Shown here in pieces: positions 1 to 12,558 of a DNA stretch of 64,000 nucleotides; the stretch's first letter is position 1, and every line of letters starts with the position of its first letter. The notes under the pieces were generated by a model. It searched no databases. It worked only from the letters and a program-made list of their open reading frames with translations, and was not told where the DNA came from. Location: positions 1,835,501-1,899,500 of the forward strand of contig JAZARR010000229.1 in assembly GCA_037389465.1 (NCBI GenBank), written 5' to 3'. The position numbers were made by a program, and so were the translations under genes. This stretch comes from Baylisascaris procyonis (taxonomy: Eukaryota; Nematoda; Chromadorea; Rhabditida; Ascarididae).

Positions 1-14
1 AACAACTTCATCAC

Positions 15-164
15 CTTTGGCTGAAGATTTCAGCGGGTCTGCCCCCCTCTGTAGCAAGAACTGAACAATGTCGGTACGCATCTTGAAAGCAGCGATCATA
101 AGTGGTGTGTGGCCATGCCTGTTCGCAAGCTCTATATCCGCACCTTTGTCCACCAGATATTCCA
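15..164 (-). CDS. fem-1: fem-1 exon 4 (ankyrin repeats 3-4)
   Basis: The acceptor is CGCTTTTCTAG. The exon encodes 'EYLVDKGADIELANRHGHTP' and then 'LMIAAFKMRTDIVQFLLQRG'. The likely donor is AAAG|GTGATG, so positions 14-1 would be the start of the next intron. At this point the family has a Gly-Asn-Thr-Ala-Leu-His segment, which should open the next exon outside the window. Confidence 0.85.
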
Positions 165-3100
165 CTAGAAAAGCGGCTTTTAAAGAAATCAAACTGCGGT
201 GTAAAAAAGAAGAAGAAACCTTTTTTCATTTTAACGTGCAAATATCTGGTACAAAGATCCACTCATATGGCCCCTCGTGATACCCAGTGCTCAATAGCAC
301 CAAACCCACGAAATTTCATCGACCAGGAGCTGAAATTCCAGAAGTTCCACCCATACACAGTGAGGCTGGTTCTTATATGGCTTGAACGAGGCGGATACTC
401 CTATGAGTTTATGAAATAAGTGAACATGTAAATGAACTCACAAGCGCTCTCCTGCCGAAAGCGATTAAACAGAGAAAATCTGCAAACACATGGCAAGCGA
501 AAAAAGGATAAACAATAAGGTAAACAAAGTGCACGTGCACAAATAAGATAAGCAAAAGCATATGTGGACAAATTTGCCTATCGCGGGAGAAGTGTATGTG
601 AAATGAATGTAAACTTGCCGCGCCCGGAGCATTGTATACAATTTCAGGGAAGTTAGGGCGACTAATACCTGCCAGCTCAAGGAAGCAAAGTTCTATTCTC
701 TTCGTCCATTCGGCGTTTTTCTCGCTTCCTGCCAGACGTCAGTATGTTTGCTTTAAAGTTGCAATGAGGAAAGCTTGCTATTTGATATTGGATTATCTCA
801 ATATTAAACAACACTGTGCGCTTCACCAAAATGAAAGTGCTGCATAAAAATATAGAGTAAATCGAAGCCGAATATTGAATGAACACTTACATATATAAAT
901 TTTTTTAATTTTTCAACCAGCTTAGTAATCTACGGATCATCTATCCTACTTTCTTATAAGCATACACATTGGCAAGAAAGAATAACATTCGATCACAATT
1001 CACTTGCAATGAACCCTTGTCATATCTTTATCATGCTGCAAAAATTCGATACTTTTTACAGGGTCATATGTCTTGTGGGAAAGAAGTACCGCTGCGCAAA
1101 ATAGACACGACAAGATGTGATTATTTCCAAAACACGTGCAGCGGGGAACTTCAGTGTGGAAATTCATCACTGGGAACATTTTTTCAGTTAATTTAATGGT
1201 ACCTCAACATAAGCATAAAAATCGGATGATGTAGCATCTCACAGGTAAACTTTAATAAAACTATAAAAATAAGACAATGAGAATAATTATTTAAGCCTGC
1301 GCTATACAATATCATCGCCATTTTACTATAGCGCTGACTAGAAGATTCAAAAAAAAAAGCGAAAACAATAGGATCATTTTTTTCAGCAGTATTTGTAAAA
1401 GAATACGGAAAATAATGAATAATAGGAATAGTTTCACTTAGCATTCTCTCCCACATTTCATCACATTCCCCTCCTTCACTTTAATTCCCACTCATTAGTA
1501 AACTTATCGCCTATAGCATCATCATCAACGATACTGGTCGCAATAATCACCACCGGATGTGCAACTATGCTAGAAGTGCTTCAATCAGCTTGAACTGAAA
1601 ATCTGAATTCAATATATCATTATGTTGGAATGTGGGGACTGTAATCTCTCCCTCCTAGGCAACAACGATCTAACGAGGTAATCAAAGCGGTCACTTCCGT
1701 TTAAAGGAAACATGCAACAACAACTCAAAACCTAATTTGTAAAGAAGGATCGATAGCACTCATATCTACAACCCCTTTATGAGTATTGACATCACAAGTA
1801 TGCAAAATTAAAATAAAGTGAATACCTATTCTGAAATGACCATCGTAGCATGCACCACGAAGTGGAGAGCTGTTTGAGTTGGTGGTTTGATTGATGTCGG
1901 CCTTGCCCTCCTCAACCAAGCAACGCACAACGTCTAGATGACCAGCTGCCGCAGCCGCCCACAGTGCTGGTGCACCAGCTGAAAACAAATGCCTCACTGA
2001 TGACACTACCTTGTGAGACAAGAAAGAAGAGAGAGGAGGATGGCAGCATTACTGAATCAACCACATTGTTCGGACAGAAGAAAAACATTCAAGTTTTATT
2101 CAGTTATCTGTGAAACTTTCTAAACACAATGGCTACTCTATTTATAAATAAAACACTCCGAAGGTTGCTTTCGTTCATATGATCAATGCTCCGTTCAGCC
2201 AAATAATTACACTTTTAGCGTTACCCTCAATGTGACAGCCTATGAAAAGTAGGGCACATAGAGCATATAAGTGCAACTTACTGCCAACCGAATGTTATAA
2301 ATGCAAACTGCAGTCAATCGAGTGTTACAAATGCAATTTGTAGCACATTTAAGAATTTATAAGCAATAAAAAACTTGGGTAGCAAGCTTGGAAAGCAAAA
2401 ATCAAGAGAATTTAAAAAAAAAAATAAAAAAACGATTGCATAAACGAACGGATGACTTCGCCATCGAACGCAACCGTCCCTCTAACGGATACGTCAGCAC
2501 CTTTTGTCAGCTGCAATTATAGAATTATGCTTCTAATGCTTGCAACTTCATAAGATCCAAAATTCAGAAGCAAATAAACAACGTTGAAAATAACTTCCTT
2601 CCCCACCCCGCTTTATTTGATGCTCAACGTAGTCCTCAAAGGTCGTGCATTTTGTCCCTCAATCCACGTCTCCACCCTATCCCTCCTCTTTGTGATTATA
2701 TCGCTAACCTGAGTACAGTAAAAAGTAATGCTAAAATCCCGATATGTTGAGGCATCCATTTTTAACCTGTGAATCAACTCATTTAATTTTTCTAGTTTAA
2801 CAGAATGTCGATCAATCGCCTTCTCCACAACCATGCAACCTACGTAAGCTTATTTTCTCTTCAAAATGATATCCTCACCAAAAATTTGCATTTCATATTA
2901 CATGCTAATTTGAAAATCTCGCATAAATAGATATAAAACCATAAAAACCTAAATATTTCTATACTACAGTTTCAATGCGCTGTGCGTAGTTTGCAAATGC
3001 ATCTCGCAGAAGCAGGTGGCTTGTACATTTGCATATGTCTTAATATCTATGTATGTGGTGAACGCTCTGCCAGTACAACACAATAAAGAATCAAAATGGA

Positions 3101-4485
3101 CACCCATTTCGTACGGGTACAATGCGACGGGTGCTGGTAACACTCTCTTCGGGTACACAACAGTGCTCATTTCAGATATTTTGCCAATCACTTCATTATG
3201 AAACCATTTCACCCACTATGGCAATCAAATAAACGATTTTTCCGCATTATGGTCATTCCTAAATAACCTGATGTATGTGAACGATCAGCAAATGAGACGG
3301 ATAGAAAATGTAACTATGCGAATGAAACATTGCAAAGCAACGATGCATTCTTCCCGTCATCAGGTAGATTAATAAATAGAAGCCTGATAAGTCTAAAATA
3401 TAATAGTTCCACAGTCCAATGATAAAAACTTGTCAAGCTGAGTGATAAATGATAAATGCGTTTTGCATTAGCGCATCTTTGTACAGTTACACACTGATAA
3501 ATCAATACAGCATCTTTTCTTCTTATTTAGCGCACTATTAGAGATTCTCCTTACTCGAATGGTGGGGCATTTCTCTTTGGGATGTTTTTGTCTCGCCATG
3601 ACAGGGTTTAGAAAATATCAAATTTGCGCTTGGTAGCAGCATTTTCGTGACGACTTTTGTATAGTTAGAGGGTGAAGCGACACATAATCTGATCTAAGTA
3701 ACAGAACAAACTGCTATTATCCTGAAATGACCTTAAAAATGGATGCGATTTATTGTTGCAATCACGGCTACACAACAGTTTTAAAATGCACATCGAATAC
3801 TACTTTGCGAATTTCATTACGGCAAGGCTAGCTGTGCAGTAATAATAAGTAAGAACGCCAGGAAAAAATTTGATCAAGCACCACTCCTTATGAATGACTA
3901 TTGGACAAACATATGAGATGAATTTAAAAGCGCGCCAGATGCGATGGCACGACATAATCCTCTGTGATCACGCCCAATTCATCAATAAATCAATAAATAT
4001 TGAGAAATATATAATAATGTGCTCCGATTTCAACTATACCTTGCATTTGTAATAACATTCCATGATAGAATCACTTTCCCGATGAGAAAGGTTATAAGGC
4101 TTCTTAGATTCTCAGATTCTTAGACAATATAAGCGGATTCTTGGAGAGTCTCGAAGCTTTTTCGACGAGTGAACTTTGTGTTCAGGAGAAAAACCAAAAT
4201 CGCGAAAAAACATCACACAGTACGATTAAGGATGGGAATTGCGGTATAACTCTAATGTGTGTACATTCTACTGAATGAACATGATGTAAGTGTTACCAGG
4301 TATTTGACTACACCAAGATGACCATTTCTTGCTGCAATGACGATAGGAGGCGTTCTTGATGGTGCTGCCGTTAAGCAACCGAATAGCCAATCTGGGCTTC
4401 GATCTTCCAGAAAAATATTCAACCGACGCAGATTGCCGTCACGAGCCGAATTGAACACCAGTGCACGATAGTCCTCACCATTCAT
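15..4485 (-). CDS. fem-1: FEM-1-like ankyrin-repeat protein, 5' part (4 exons; 3' end outside window)
   Basis: Joining 4485-4297, 2510-2450, 1978-1826 and 164-15 on the minus strand gives one open frame of 184 codons plus one base, with phases 0, 1, 1 and 1 that fit at every junction. The product begins MNGEDYRALVFNSARDGNLR and carries ankyrin repeats with 'IVIAARNGHLGVVKYL', 'AFDGEVIPGAPALWAAAAAG', 'SPLRGACYDGHFRIVEYL' and 'NRHGHTPLMIAAF'. This is the order seen at the N-terminus of FEM-1/FEM1 proteins, and 'RGACYDGH' is closer to nematode FEM-1 than to vertebrate FEM1. In C. elegans FEM-1 is the substrate-recognition subunit of a CUL-2 E3 ligase acting on TRA-1 in sex determination. The later ankyrin repeats and the VHL-box region lie past the left edge. 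A FEM1B- or FEM1C-type paralogue cannot be excluded from this portion alone. Confidence 0.9.
165..1825 (-). other. fem-1 intron 3
   Basis: A 1661-bp AT-rich intron. Short ORFs on both strands look random, and I see no repeat or nested gene. Confidence 0.7.
1826..1978 (-). CDS. fem-1: fem-1 exon 3 (ankyrin repeats 2-3)
   Basis: The exon follows TTTTCAG and ends at ATAG|GTATTC. It encodes 'GAPALWAAAAAGHLDVVRCL', then 'EEGKADINQTTNSNSSPLRG' and 'ACYDGHFRI'. It enters with two bases of a split Pro codon and leaves with one base of a split Val codon. Confidence 0.9.
1979..2449 (-). other. fem-1 intron 2
   Basis: A 471-bp intron with an A-rich low-complexity patch near 2410-2432. Nothing else is recognisable. 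Confidence 0.75.
2450..2510 (-). CDS. fem-1: fem-1 exon 2 (61-nt mini-exon)
   Basis: The exon follows acceptor ATAATTGCAG and encodes 20 codons plus one base, including 'SVRGTVAFDGEVI', the insert between ankyrin repeats 1 and 2 that is diagnostic of FEM-1 ('VRGxVxFDxExI'). The donor is C|GTTCGT. It is too short to stand out as an ORF and was found by looking for the FDGE motif missing between its neighbours. The phases fit both sides. Confidence 0.85.
2511..4296 (-). other. fem-1 intron 1
   Basis: A 1786-bp intron. A 73-codon open frame at 2613-2834 on the minus strand reads plausibly as protein but matches nothing I know. The rest is AT-rich and featureless. Confidence 0.7.
4297..4485 (-). 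CDS. fem-1: fem-1 exon 1 (start codon, first ankyrin repeat)
   Basis: This exon is 63 codons from ATG at 4485-4483 to the donor CTG|GTAACA, ending in phase 0. The start matches the family, whose members begin a few residues before '(V/I)(F/Y)NAA..G'. The reading frame stays open a little upstream, but no better ATG is needed. Confidence 0.85.
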
Positions 4486-4530
4486 CGTGCTGCGATCTTC
4501 CTCAAGTAAAGTGAGTACCCTGACAAGAGC
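4486..4530 (-). promoter_or_regulatory. possible 5' acceptor / trans-splice site upstream of fem-1 ATG
   Basis: On the minus strand GGCTCTTGTCAG|GG places an AG acceptor 34 nt before the fem-1 ATG. That is a normal position for spliced-leader addition or for a leader-exon junction in nematodes. The sequence alone does not show which, or whether it is used. Confidence 0.25.
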
Positions 4531-4801
4531 CAGCCTGAGTGAACATTCTAACCGAAAAACGACGATTTAATGCTAGAAGTCTACGAAAACAATCATGGTC
4601 TGTCTCCACTTGATGAAGGCTACCTGCATCACACGTTTGCTTAGCTAAACTTATTATGCATAGAAACCATTGCTCACAGTTGAAAGAAAACACACAAAGG
4701 CAAAGAAAGCTGGGCTCGTGTTAATCTTGATCTTGGTTTCGGTCACGGCCAGGGAAAGGTGCTGGGCTTAACTGCATGCTGACATCTCCGTTTAACTGAG
4801 A

Positions 4802-5059
4802 CTATCGGTTAAATTCGGTCCCAGCTGCGACTGCCATCAGGACTACGTTCAACCGTACAACTGCACGGACATGAGCTGTCTCTGCTGAATTAAAGGAAGC
4901 AGTGATTCCAGAACTAAGGCAGTTTAGTCTATCCCAATTATCCCCATATGGTCGCGAGATAAACTCGGCCCAGATTGCTGCAGCCAATGCTTGATTTAAG
5001 TCAGATTCAACGGAAATATACCTACACGAAAATTCAGCCCACCTCATTGAGTTGCTCAT
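4802..5059 (-). CDS. unassigned 85-codon ORF 5' of fem-1
   Basis: The ORF starts with ATG at 5059 and is GC-richer than its surroundings. It contains 'SVESDLNQALAAAIWAEF' and 'AHVRAVVRLNVVLMAVAAGT', an amphipathic, alanine- and valine-rich composition unlike translated AT-rich DNA. It is on the same strand as fem-1 and 317 bp upstream of its ATG. I do not recognise it. It could be a small gene, an exon or a decayed fragment of a mobile element. Confidence 0.25.
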   Translation of the reverse strand: MSNSMRWAEFSCRYISVESDLNQALAAAIWAEFISRPYGDNWDRLNCLSSGITASFNSAETAHVRAVVRLNVVLMAVAAGTEFNR

Positions 5060-5319
5060 GTAATCAATTTTTAGACCGCGTGTGACTGCCCAGTGGGGAG
5101 GAACAGTAATTAGTTGCTGTTAGCGCCAACCCCCCCCCCATCCCCCCCCCTTCCAACATCAAGCGATGACTTAGCTCGGGACCCCTCGAAGGAGCTGGAG
5201 GGTTTGTGCTCAAGTGAGCTCGAACAATTCATCTTGCTAACTTACAAAGGTTTTCGCTACGGTAACAAAGCTATTCAAAATTCAACAAAAAGCAACGTTA
5301 TATTTATTGACTATATTTT

Positions 5320-5562
5320 ACTTATCTCGGGGCAACTATCATCGGAATCAATTTCAAGTGGGAATCACCAATCGTGGAGAAGATCAACTTTAAAGTGGAT
5401 CTAGACATTAAAAAAACCGGTAAATTTGCATACGCGTCACACAGATCAGATATGAGTTTCGTTCTGAATGCATCAACGAAGAACGAACCCCATGGAAAGA
5501 TTTGCATTTTAATGGATTTCAATGTTTCCGTCCCTTTTGAAATGGAATTGAATCAGTTTTAA
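5320..5562 (+). CDS. unassigned protein-like ORF, possible terminal exon
   Basis: After a TGA just upstream, this frame stays open to a TAA at 5560-5562. It reads 'IIGINFKWESPIVEKINFKV', then 'KKTGKFAYASHRSDMSFVLN', with alternating hydrophobic residues typical of beta strands. An AG at TTTCAAG near 5358 could be an acceptor. No ATG begins it, so it would be an exon or remnant. A second frame ending at 5404 overlaps its 5' part. I cannot identify a family. Confidence 0.25.
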   Translation, partial: TYLGATIIGINFKWESPIVEKINFKVDLDIKKTGKFAYASHRSDMSFVLNASTKNEPHGKICILMDFNVSVPFEMELNQF

Positions 5563-7909
5563 GTAATGATTGAAGTTGGATGTGTTTAAATATGACCACG
5601 TCGCTTTGTATGCTCTTTTAATTTGTGGGATTGGTTAATTAAGTGAACGAGCTGCAAATGCGCACATCGTGCCAGCTCCTTTAGCATACTTCGTCGAATT
5701 GCGATTTTTGGGTGTTGTACGTTTATTTTTAGAGTTATTTTTATATGAATTGCACAATTATATTAAGAAATGTTTAGAAAAAAATCAAAATTAAACTCGA
5801 ACCTGTAAGAGTCAACTGCAATGAATAAGGTTGTACGAATGGTTTCTTTATGCAGAAACAATGAAGAATGAATAAGAATCAGTAAAGAATGGCAACGCTC
5901 GACATGTTAATGTTCAAGCATTAAGTCATTGATACATATCGATCACAAGTTGGTCATCATCACAGTCATGTAAATGATCAACAAAGATTAGATCTATTTT
6001 AAAGGAAGTCAGATAAAATTAAACAGGTAAGTTAAATAGGCTATAAGTTGAAAGGAGTGGGAGTGTAATAACTAGAAGGGTCAAAATAGCTGGAAATTAC
6101 GATTAGTAGAGGCAACAGGATTACTAAATGCTACGCTAAGATGTGATACTATTACAATAAAGATGTATGGGAAATTAAATTACTGTAAATAATGAAGTTC
6201 AAACCCACTCGGGTTCAAGTGTAACAATTTTTGATCTTTTTGGGACATCCAAACTTTCTGGCAGTTCTCTAACTCATCTCTCTTCATAGGTGTGTAATAA
6301 ACCACATGTGACTAGTTTTTTATGTGTGTTATTGTAAACAAAATGAGTGCGTAACGGAACGCTTAACAGTAAGATACAGATAATAGGTTAAGGTTGGCAC
6401 ATTGTAGGTGCTAATATTCAGTCACGGTATCACATAATATAGCCTAAGTTCGGATCGTTTTTATAATCAAAAGCATGATAAGACCTGGCCACTAGATATT
6501 CTTGGTTACTGTATTCAATGTAAGAAGTTCTGTATCAATGAGGCGATCGAAATAAAACTACATAAAAGAAATTTAATCGAAGCCCATTGCGATGTAAAGC
6601 AAAGCATACTAGCTTATAATGTAACGGATATAACCAAACTTTACATAACAATGAAGAAGGTAAAAAACGGATCTATCATATGTAAGCACGAAATGTTATC
6701 GATTATTACGCAAATCATAAATCCGTGTGTGGCTTACCGATCTGTCAAAACAAAACAACGAAGATCATTCCTAATAGTCATTATGCTTACCTTCATCTCT
6801 CAAGCAAACACCAATAGTTAGATAACTTGATCTTATTCTTTCATTAAAAAGCAGAAATTTCCGAGAATCACACTTGCTATTATAGTTCCATTTGCATGTG
6901 GTGTGATTAAAAGTATTCTACACCGAGTTTAAAACTACAGCTAAATCATTTTAATCTACCTATCCGATTAAATTCAACTTGATGGCTTACCGATTTTCCA
7001 ATTCTCAGAGTTTTTCGATTAGTTATAGTCGTATCTCATGATTTTTTTTTTGAAGTACTCAAATTTAAGTCTCATAACTTCTGAAGTTCACATTGCACCA
7101 CAATAAGTGCTATCGTAGTAGTCGTAGTAGTCGACAGCTGCTACAAGTTGGAGCCAGTTGAACGTCGTAAAACAGTTTTATGCGCTTGTGGACGTCTTTA
7201 TAGCGTGGCTATGTATCGTCGATGCCATTTGTTCAAGATTTATGCTCACATGCACACTTGCAGACGTTTCACCACGAATGTCGATGAACTAGTGAATCAT
7301 ATTTGTGCAAACTCATACCGACATACACCTACCAGAATCTATCTAGGAATATGAGGGAATGAGGGACTAAAAGATGTCTGGATGTCTTAATACTTTTGGA
7401 TGATTGGAAGGGATAATGCGTCATTTCCAGAAAATTGTCTACATTCTGCTAAGGACACTATATGTGTTTGTTGTGTGGGTATGTACCATTGACAAATTAT
7501 TTACATACTAAAGTGACATTCAATCGGACACAAGACTTATTTTGTATCTACGCCAACTAACTACGCATATTTAATAATCTCCGAACTGATCGGCTGCTCA
7601 TTTAAATGCCTGACTAATGAATCGGTCAAATTTGCATATTGGAATATGATTTTTTGCCCGATCAGCTGAAGTCTTTGTTAGCTATTGTCATTTGTGATGA
7701 GTCTGGAATGGTATAAAGCGAACAGTTTTTTATGAAAGTTAGTTTAAAACGATCATTTCTTGTAGGATCTTTGTTTTTGGCTTACCTTGCATTCAGTCCG
7801 ACTTGTGGGCTTCTTGTATTCAATAATTAAAAGACGAGAAGTCGAGACTGAATACACATATTGCATATAGTATGTAGCATATAGACAGCATGTAATATGT
7901 AGTATATGT

Positions 7910-7912
<3 letters not shown>
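5563..7912. other. AT-rich intergenic stretch
   Basis: No supportable gene. The short ORF near 7148-7354 opens with TTG and has no recognisable domain. Confidence 0.6.

Positions 7913-7966
<54 letters not shown>
7913..7966. repeat. (AT)n microsatellite
   Basis: An uninterrupted dinucleotide run of about 54 bp. ORFs reading Tyr-Ile repeats through it are artefacts. Confidence 0.97.
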
Positions 7967-7968
<2 letters not shown>

Positions 7969-10900
7969 TAATAACAATTTCGAATTTCCAACAATGTTGA
8001 AAGTAAGTTTTACTTGAAAATTGAAAAATTGAGTTCGTAAACTCCAAAGTGACTGCAAAATACTTCCTGAAAACTTCAGCGTTAAAGGCAATCATTGGCA
8101 TACACCCAACTCTAAGGAACTAGTAGACAACACTTGTTTTTGAGGATATTTTTCAAATGTTTGAAGTGTTAAATAACATAAATATTAAATGTACCATAAT
8201 GCAAAAATAAGCGCAGTGTATCAGAGTGCCATAAAGTAGAACTCTGATGAATACAATTACCTAGATGAGTGCTTAAAAGGTGCACATTGAATTACGCTTG
8301 CCCTACATCTCATCATCCAAATTGCATTATCCATATATACACTACTTATGCAAATTGCGTTACATCAACGATAATAAAACAACAAATATGATAGAATAGA
8401 ATAAAAATGATTCGCATTTATTATAGTGACTGTTGTTGTGCAGCTCTGCAAGCTTGCCGTTGTAAAATGCATCATGCATTGAGCTTGTTAGCACCGTTGT
8501 CTGTATGTACTTGTCTGTCCGTTTCTTCGATTGTTTGAATGCAGGAATGAATTAATTTAGTGCTTGGAAATTCAATGGTATAAGAAAATCTGTGTGTTAT
8601 GTGATGCTATTCGCATGTGAAGGTGTCCGAAAATTAGCATGCATTTTATCTTACCACTTTGTAGCTATCGGATCTTCGCCTGCCTTTCCAAAAAAGAACG
8701 AACGGATTTATGTAACATTTGTGTGAGCTGTTGTATTAAATAAAATATGAATGCATTATTGCGTATATTTTATTGTTTGTTTGTCGTTTATGAAGGCGGC
8801 AAATTAACACAACAAAATTATGAATCCGCATATCATAGCAACTCATGTGATATGTATCTACACCTGCTAATAAGATGAAAAGATCGCGTTATTGCAACAG
8901 CAATCAACGTAGATATTTTTATCATTGTGGAACAAATTGTTAACAGTTGGCATCACACGAAGGCACCGCAGCTGCTTGTATATGAAGAAGTAACCTTATC
9001 ACCTCTTCCAGACTTAGATTAGATTAATCACCGCATTATACGTCTGAATAAAAATAATCTCATGCAAATCTGATAAAACATCAATGCACCTGCATGTATA
9101 TTCCAAAGATTCCTGCAGTCACGCGAGTCATTACTGTTGTAAAAGTTACAGAAAATATAAAGAGTTTTGCGCATATTTGGACAAAATTGAAAGCTGAGTT
9201 CTACTTAATTACTTCATTACATATTGAATTATTAATATTTTAGGATTAAATTAATTAATGTTTTACATTGTAATTATCAATAGTGTATTGTACTGTAAGG
9301 TTTTATAATTACCTAAATAAATCAAAACTTTTATAATGTAAGGAAAAATGCCAACATCTAATAAAATATTATTGAATAAAATATTGAAAAGTGAGTCAAT
9401 GAAAAAAATTTTTTGAGAATATCGATGATTTATTCGAAGCAGTTGATAGCGCGTCGTTTAATATCTGGTCAGGGTATCGTTTCTTTTCATAAAGCAAGAA
9501 AAAGCTTCCTATCGCCTCCAGCCACAATCCTCGGCACAAATAAATCTTTATTTTTCTCATGGGTTAATTGCCACGTTGTGAAGTACTATTGAACTGGATT
9601 GGCGTTGACAATGCATTCAATAAATCTATTATCACTAGCGTTCTTATTGCTTCTAGAGCGAAGATATTATTGATCTACAATACGATTATTCCGATAATGA
9701 ATATAGGCAGTGCCCCGGGGTTTATATATATTATAGTGGAAATGATTGATGGGTTGTTGCATTCTAGTGGTAAATGGTAGAGTGAACAATAGCAGTGTTT
9801 AATCGTAATTCAGCACTCAAAAATCCTTTAAGAGCTTATAGTGAGCGCAGAAAAGTTTCCAAGAAAATTTCCAATGGAAGCAATGCAATTTTTACTTACT
9901 AATCACTTGGTTTTCAATTGAAATTCAACTTCGTTCCTTTTTTTAATTAAATTTTTATTCTAAACCGTCTGCTCATTTCCGTTTCACATTAATTAGCATA
10001 TCGTTTCGGTGTTCATTTATGAGTGATTGAGCGGATTCCTTCAGTGGCAAGTAGGCATTGTTGCAAATAGATGAAATAAATTGATGTTGGCCGACACACG
10101 AAGATGACAGATGGGCGTCATAGTCAGTGAGCCGAGTGCCTCTGAGAAGCATTCCTCCACTAGCCTGTCTTCGCCTTCCACAAAACCTTTATTGATAGCT
10201 TTAACTCTTTCGTTTATTTCACTCATTAGAAATGAGTTCATTTCAGTATATTCACACTCCCTCTTCACCCCTCAGAGGAATTATAATCGAGTGAGCCTTT
10301 TCTCTTATGAATTTAAATAAAACTATGATAATTGAAAGTGTCTTGTTGCACGAAACGTTTCCATTTCCATCCAATTCTCATTATTGAACGGAATAATAGT
10401 CAGAAATAATTTACTCAAAAATTGCAATTAAAGTTTACGGCTTTCATTCATATCAACAAGTTTATCCTTTTTTTGCATCCCTACTTGTTGCATTTCTGTT
10501 TGTTGCAACAAGTTTATCTTTTTTCATTGCGTATCCTCGCCCAACGAGCTTATAAACGCATACGGTAGATTATGTTCTTATGATATGAATATGGAAAAGT
10601 TGACTTCTCATCTAATAGTTATTTGTTCTGTCGATTAATTCTGCTCAGTTTCACTCCACATTGCCCAAATCTCACATCTATGAATTGAAATTTTTTTTCG
10701 ATGCAGAACGAGTAATAACTAAGAGGCTCATGTGTTCAACTTCCTCTTCGTTGACATATCCTACAATACGGTAACCCTTTCAAGGCGGAATGTGATATAA
10801 ACACGAGCAGCAATCTCTGGCGCTTGATCAGGAGTGATGCTTTTTACGATTATAGTGGATTTCTGGATGCTATGATGGATATTCTCCGGAGAACAGTTAT

Positions 10901-12558
10901 TTGGAGAAATCAGTTTAAATGTTGGACATGTGGATATCACCATATGATTGAATTCTGAACGCTACTCGATAAAGCGAGAAATCCATGAATGTTAGCGAAT
11001 GTGTCATGGACTTTTCTGCTAATGAGAATTCCTTGAGGCAACAAGCCTTTCGCAATGCTCTCAACATGGACATCCGCTAAATATTTTCCACATCACCTTA
11101 AATAATAAGAGTAGTTCTCATAATCCTCTCTATTCATTCACTTATTCAAATATTCCCTTTCCAACTTAGTATTGTTTCCGCTCGCAGGGATCTTTCAAAC
11201 TGATTCCCACTCCCTAATTGCTACCTTCTTGAACCGATTATTAAAAATGTGCTGATATTTTGCAAAACATGTTTTTGTTTATGCAAAGGGGCATTATTAC
11301 GCATATAATGAACGAGCATAGTTGGTGAATAAGCTACATCTGTTTTGAGAGTCGTTTAAAGATAGCCGAGTTGTTATTAGCACAATGCGAATAGCAGATG
11401 TGAATAGATACATCGGCTGTCACAAAGCGTTCTTCATATTAAAGGTGAATGGCGTTAAATTTTTGCAGCAGCATTGTGTCACTCAGTTAGACAAATCAGA
11501 ATTGTTGCATCACATTGAAATTATATGCTCACAAGCGTTCAATAATGACGGCCATCCTACCTTGATTCAAACATCGACGCAATCGATATTGCAGATACAG
11601 TCTAAAAATACTTTAATCAACGCGATGAATTAGTGAAGATGAGGCTTAAATGATTTGACAAAACTTTACGATCATTGAGATTACATTAATTCATTGAAGA
11701 ATTGCAACTTTGGAAACGTTGTGACCCGGGTAAATAATTATTCTATTATAGGGAAGGTGATGTTTCTTTCCTCAGTGCTGGCACACAAAGATCTATTCAA
11801 GGATTAGTCATCCTCTGAACTGGCCATTAGCAAGAATTCTTAACAGTAAATTCAACACTAAATAACTGCCATCAATTAATTCAGTCCATTGCAAACGTTT
11901 GGCGTAGTGAAGCAAACGCGTTATAATTCCTGCAAGGCAAAACGTTTTTCTTTTTGCAAAGTATATCTTTGCCATTTATAAAATATTTGCATATTCATTT
12001 TGCATAATCGACAAGACAATTGCATTTGAATAACACATTCATTCGTTAGGCCCTACCTTTACTAAGACAAAAGTTAGCTATGATGCATCTGTGGTTAGTA
12101 TGATCGGCGTGTGAGAAGCCAAGAAGATGGGCAATTTTCGATAGTTTCGCTCAAAACGAAGATATTTAGAAGATGAGAATGCATCATAGAAAATGTAGCG
12201 TGCCAAAAAACGAGATAGTTGAAATTTTCACTGTAAAAAGGTGTTCAAATTCATAATTGTAGTTGTGGGATCGTATAATTTATGCTGATTTTGGCATTTC
12301 TTCTATTACGCACCTAATGAAAGTTTGCATTGGTTTGTTATACCTGTAAGATTGTTTCGTTTCTGTTATTGCTGAAGACTTTTTAGGACAGTAAAAAAAG
12401 GATGATACAAAAAGCTAGAAGGTAAGTGGTATGTGGGAGATGGCGAGTTGGGAAAAACTCTTGGCCAATAAATGGGCAAAATTTCACAGAAATCGTTAAA
12501 GTGTTTTGATGTCAATGTGTCTGAACCTATAGCTTAGTAAGAATTTCAAATCGAAAGA
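7967..12558. other. AT-rich intergenic stretch
   Basis: I see no gene with confidence. One minus-strand frame (10041-10268) contains 'MNSFLMSEINERVKAINKGF' followed by an acidic stretch and is the most protein-like piece, but it cannot be assigned. Confidence 0.5.

Noticed and set aside
11..262. 83-codon minus-strand ORF at the left edge
   Set aside because: Wrong frame. The ankyrin frame of fem-1 exon 4 is offset from it and stops being coding at the 164/165 acceptor.
4520..4570. Short similarity (AGCCTGAGNGAACATTC..CCGAAA) between the fem-1 5' flank and the LINE at about 21550-21577
   Set aside because: About 24 bases only, and no RT motif is readable around 4.5-4.8 kb, so a second LINE copy is not supportable.
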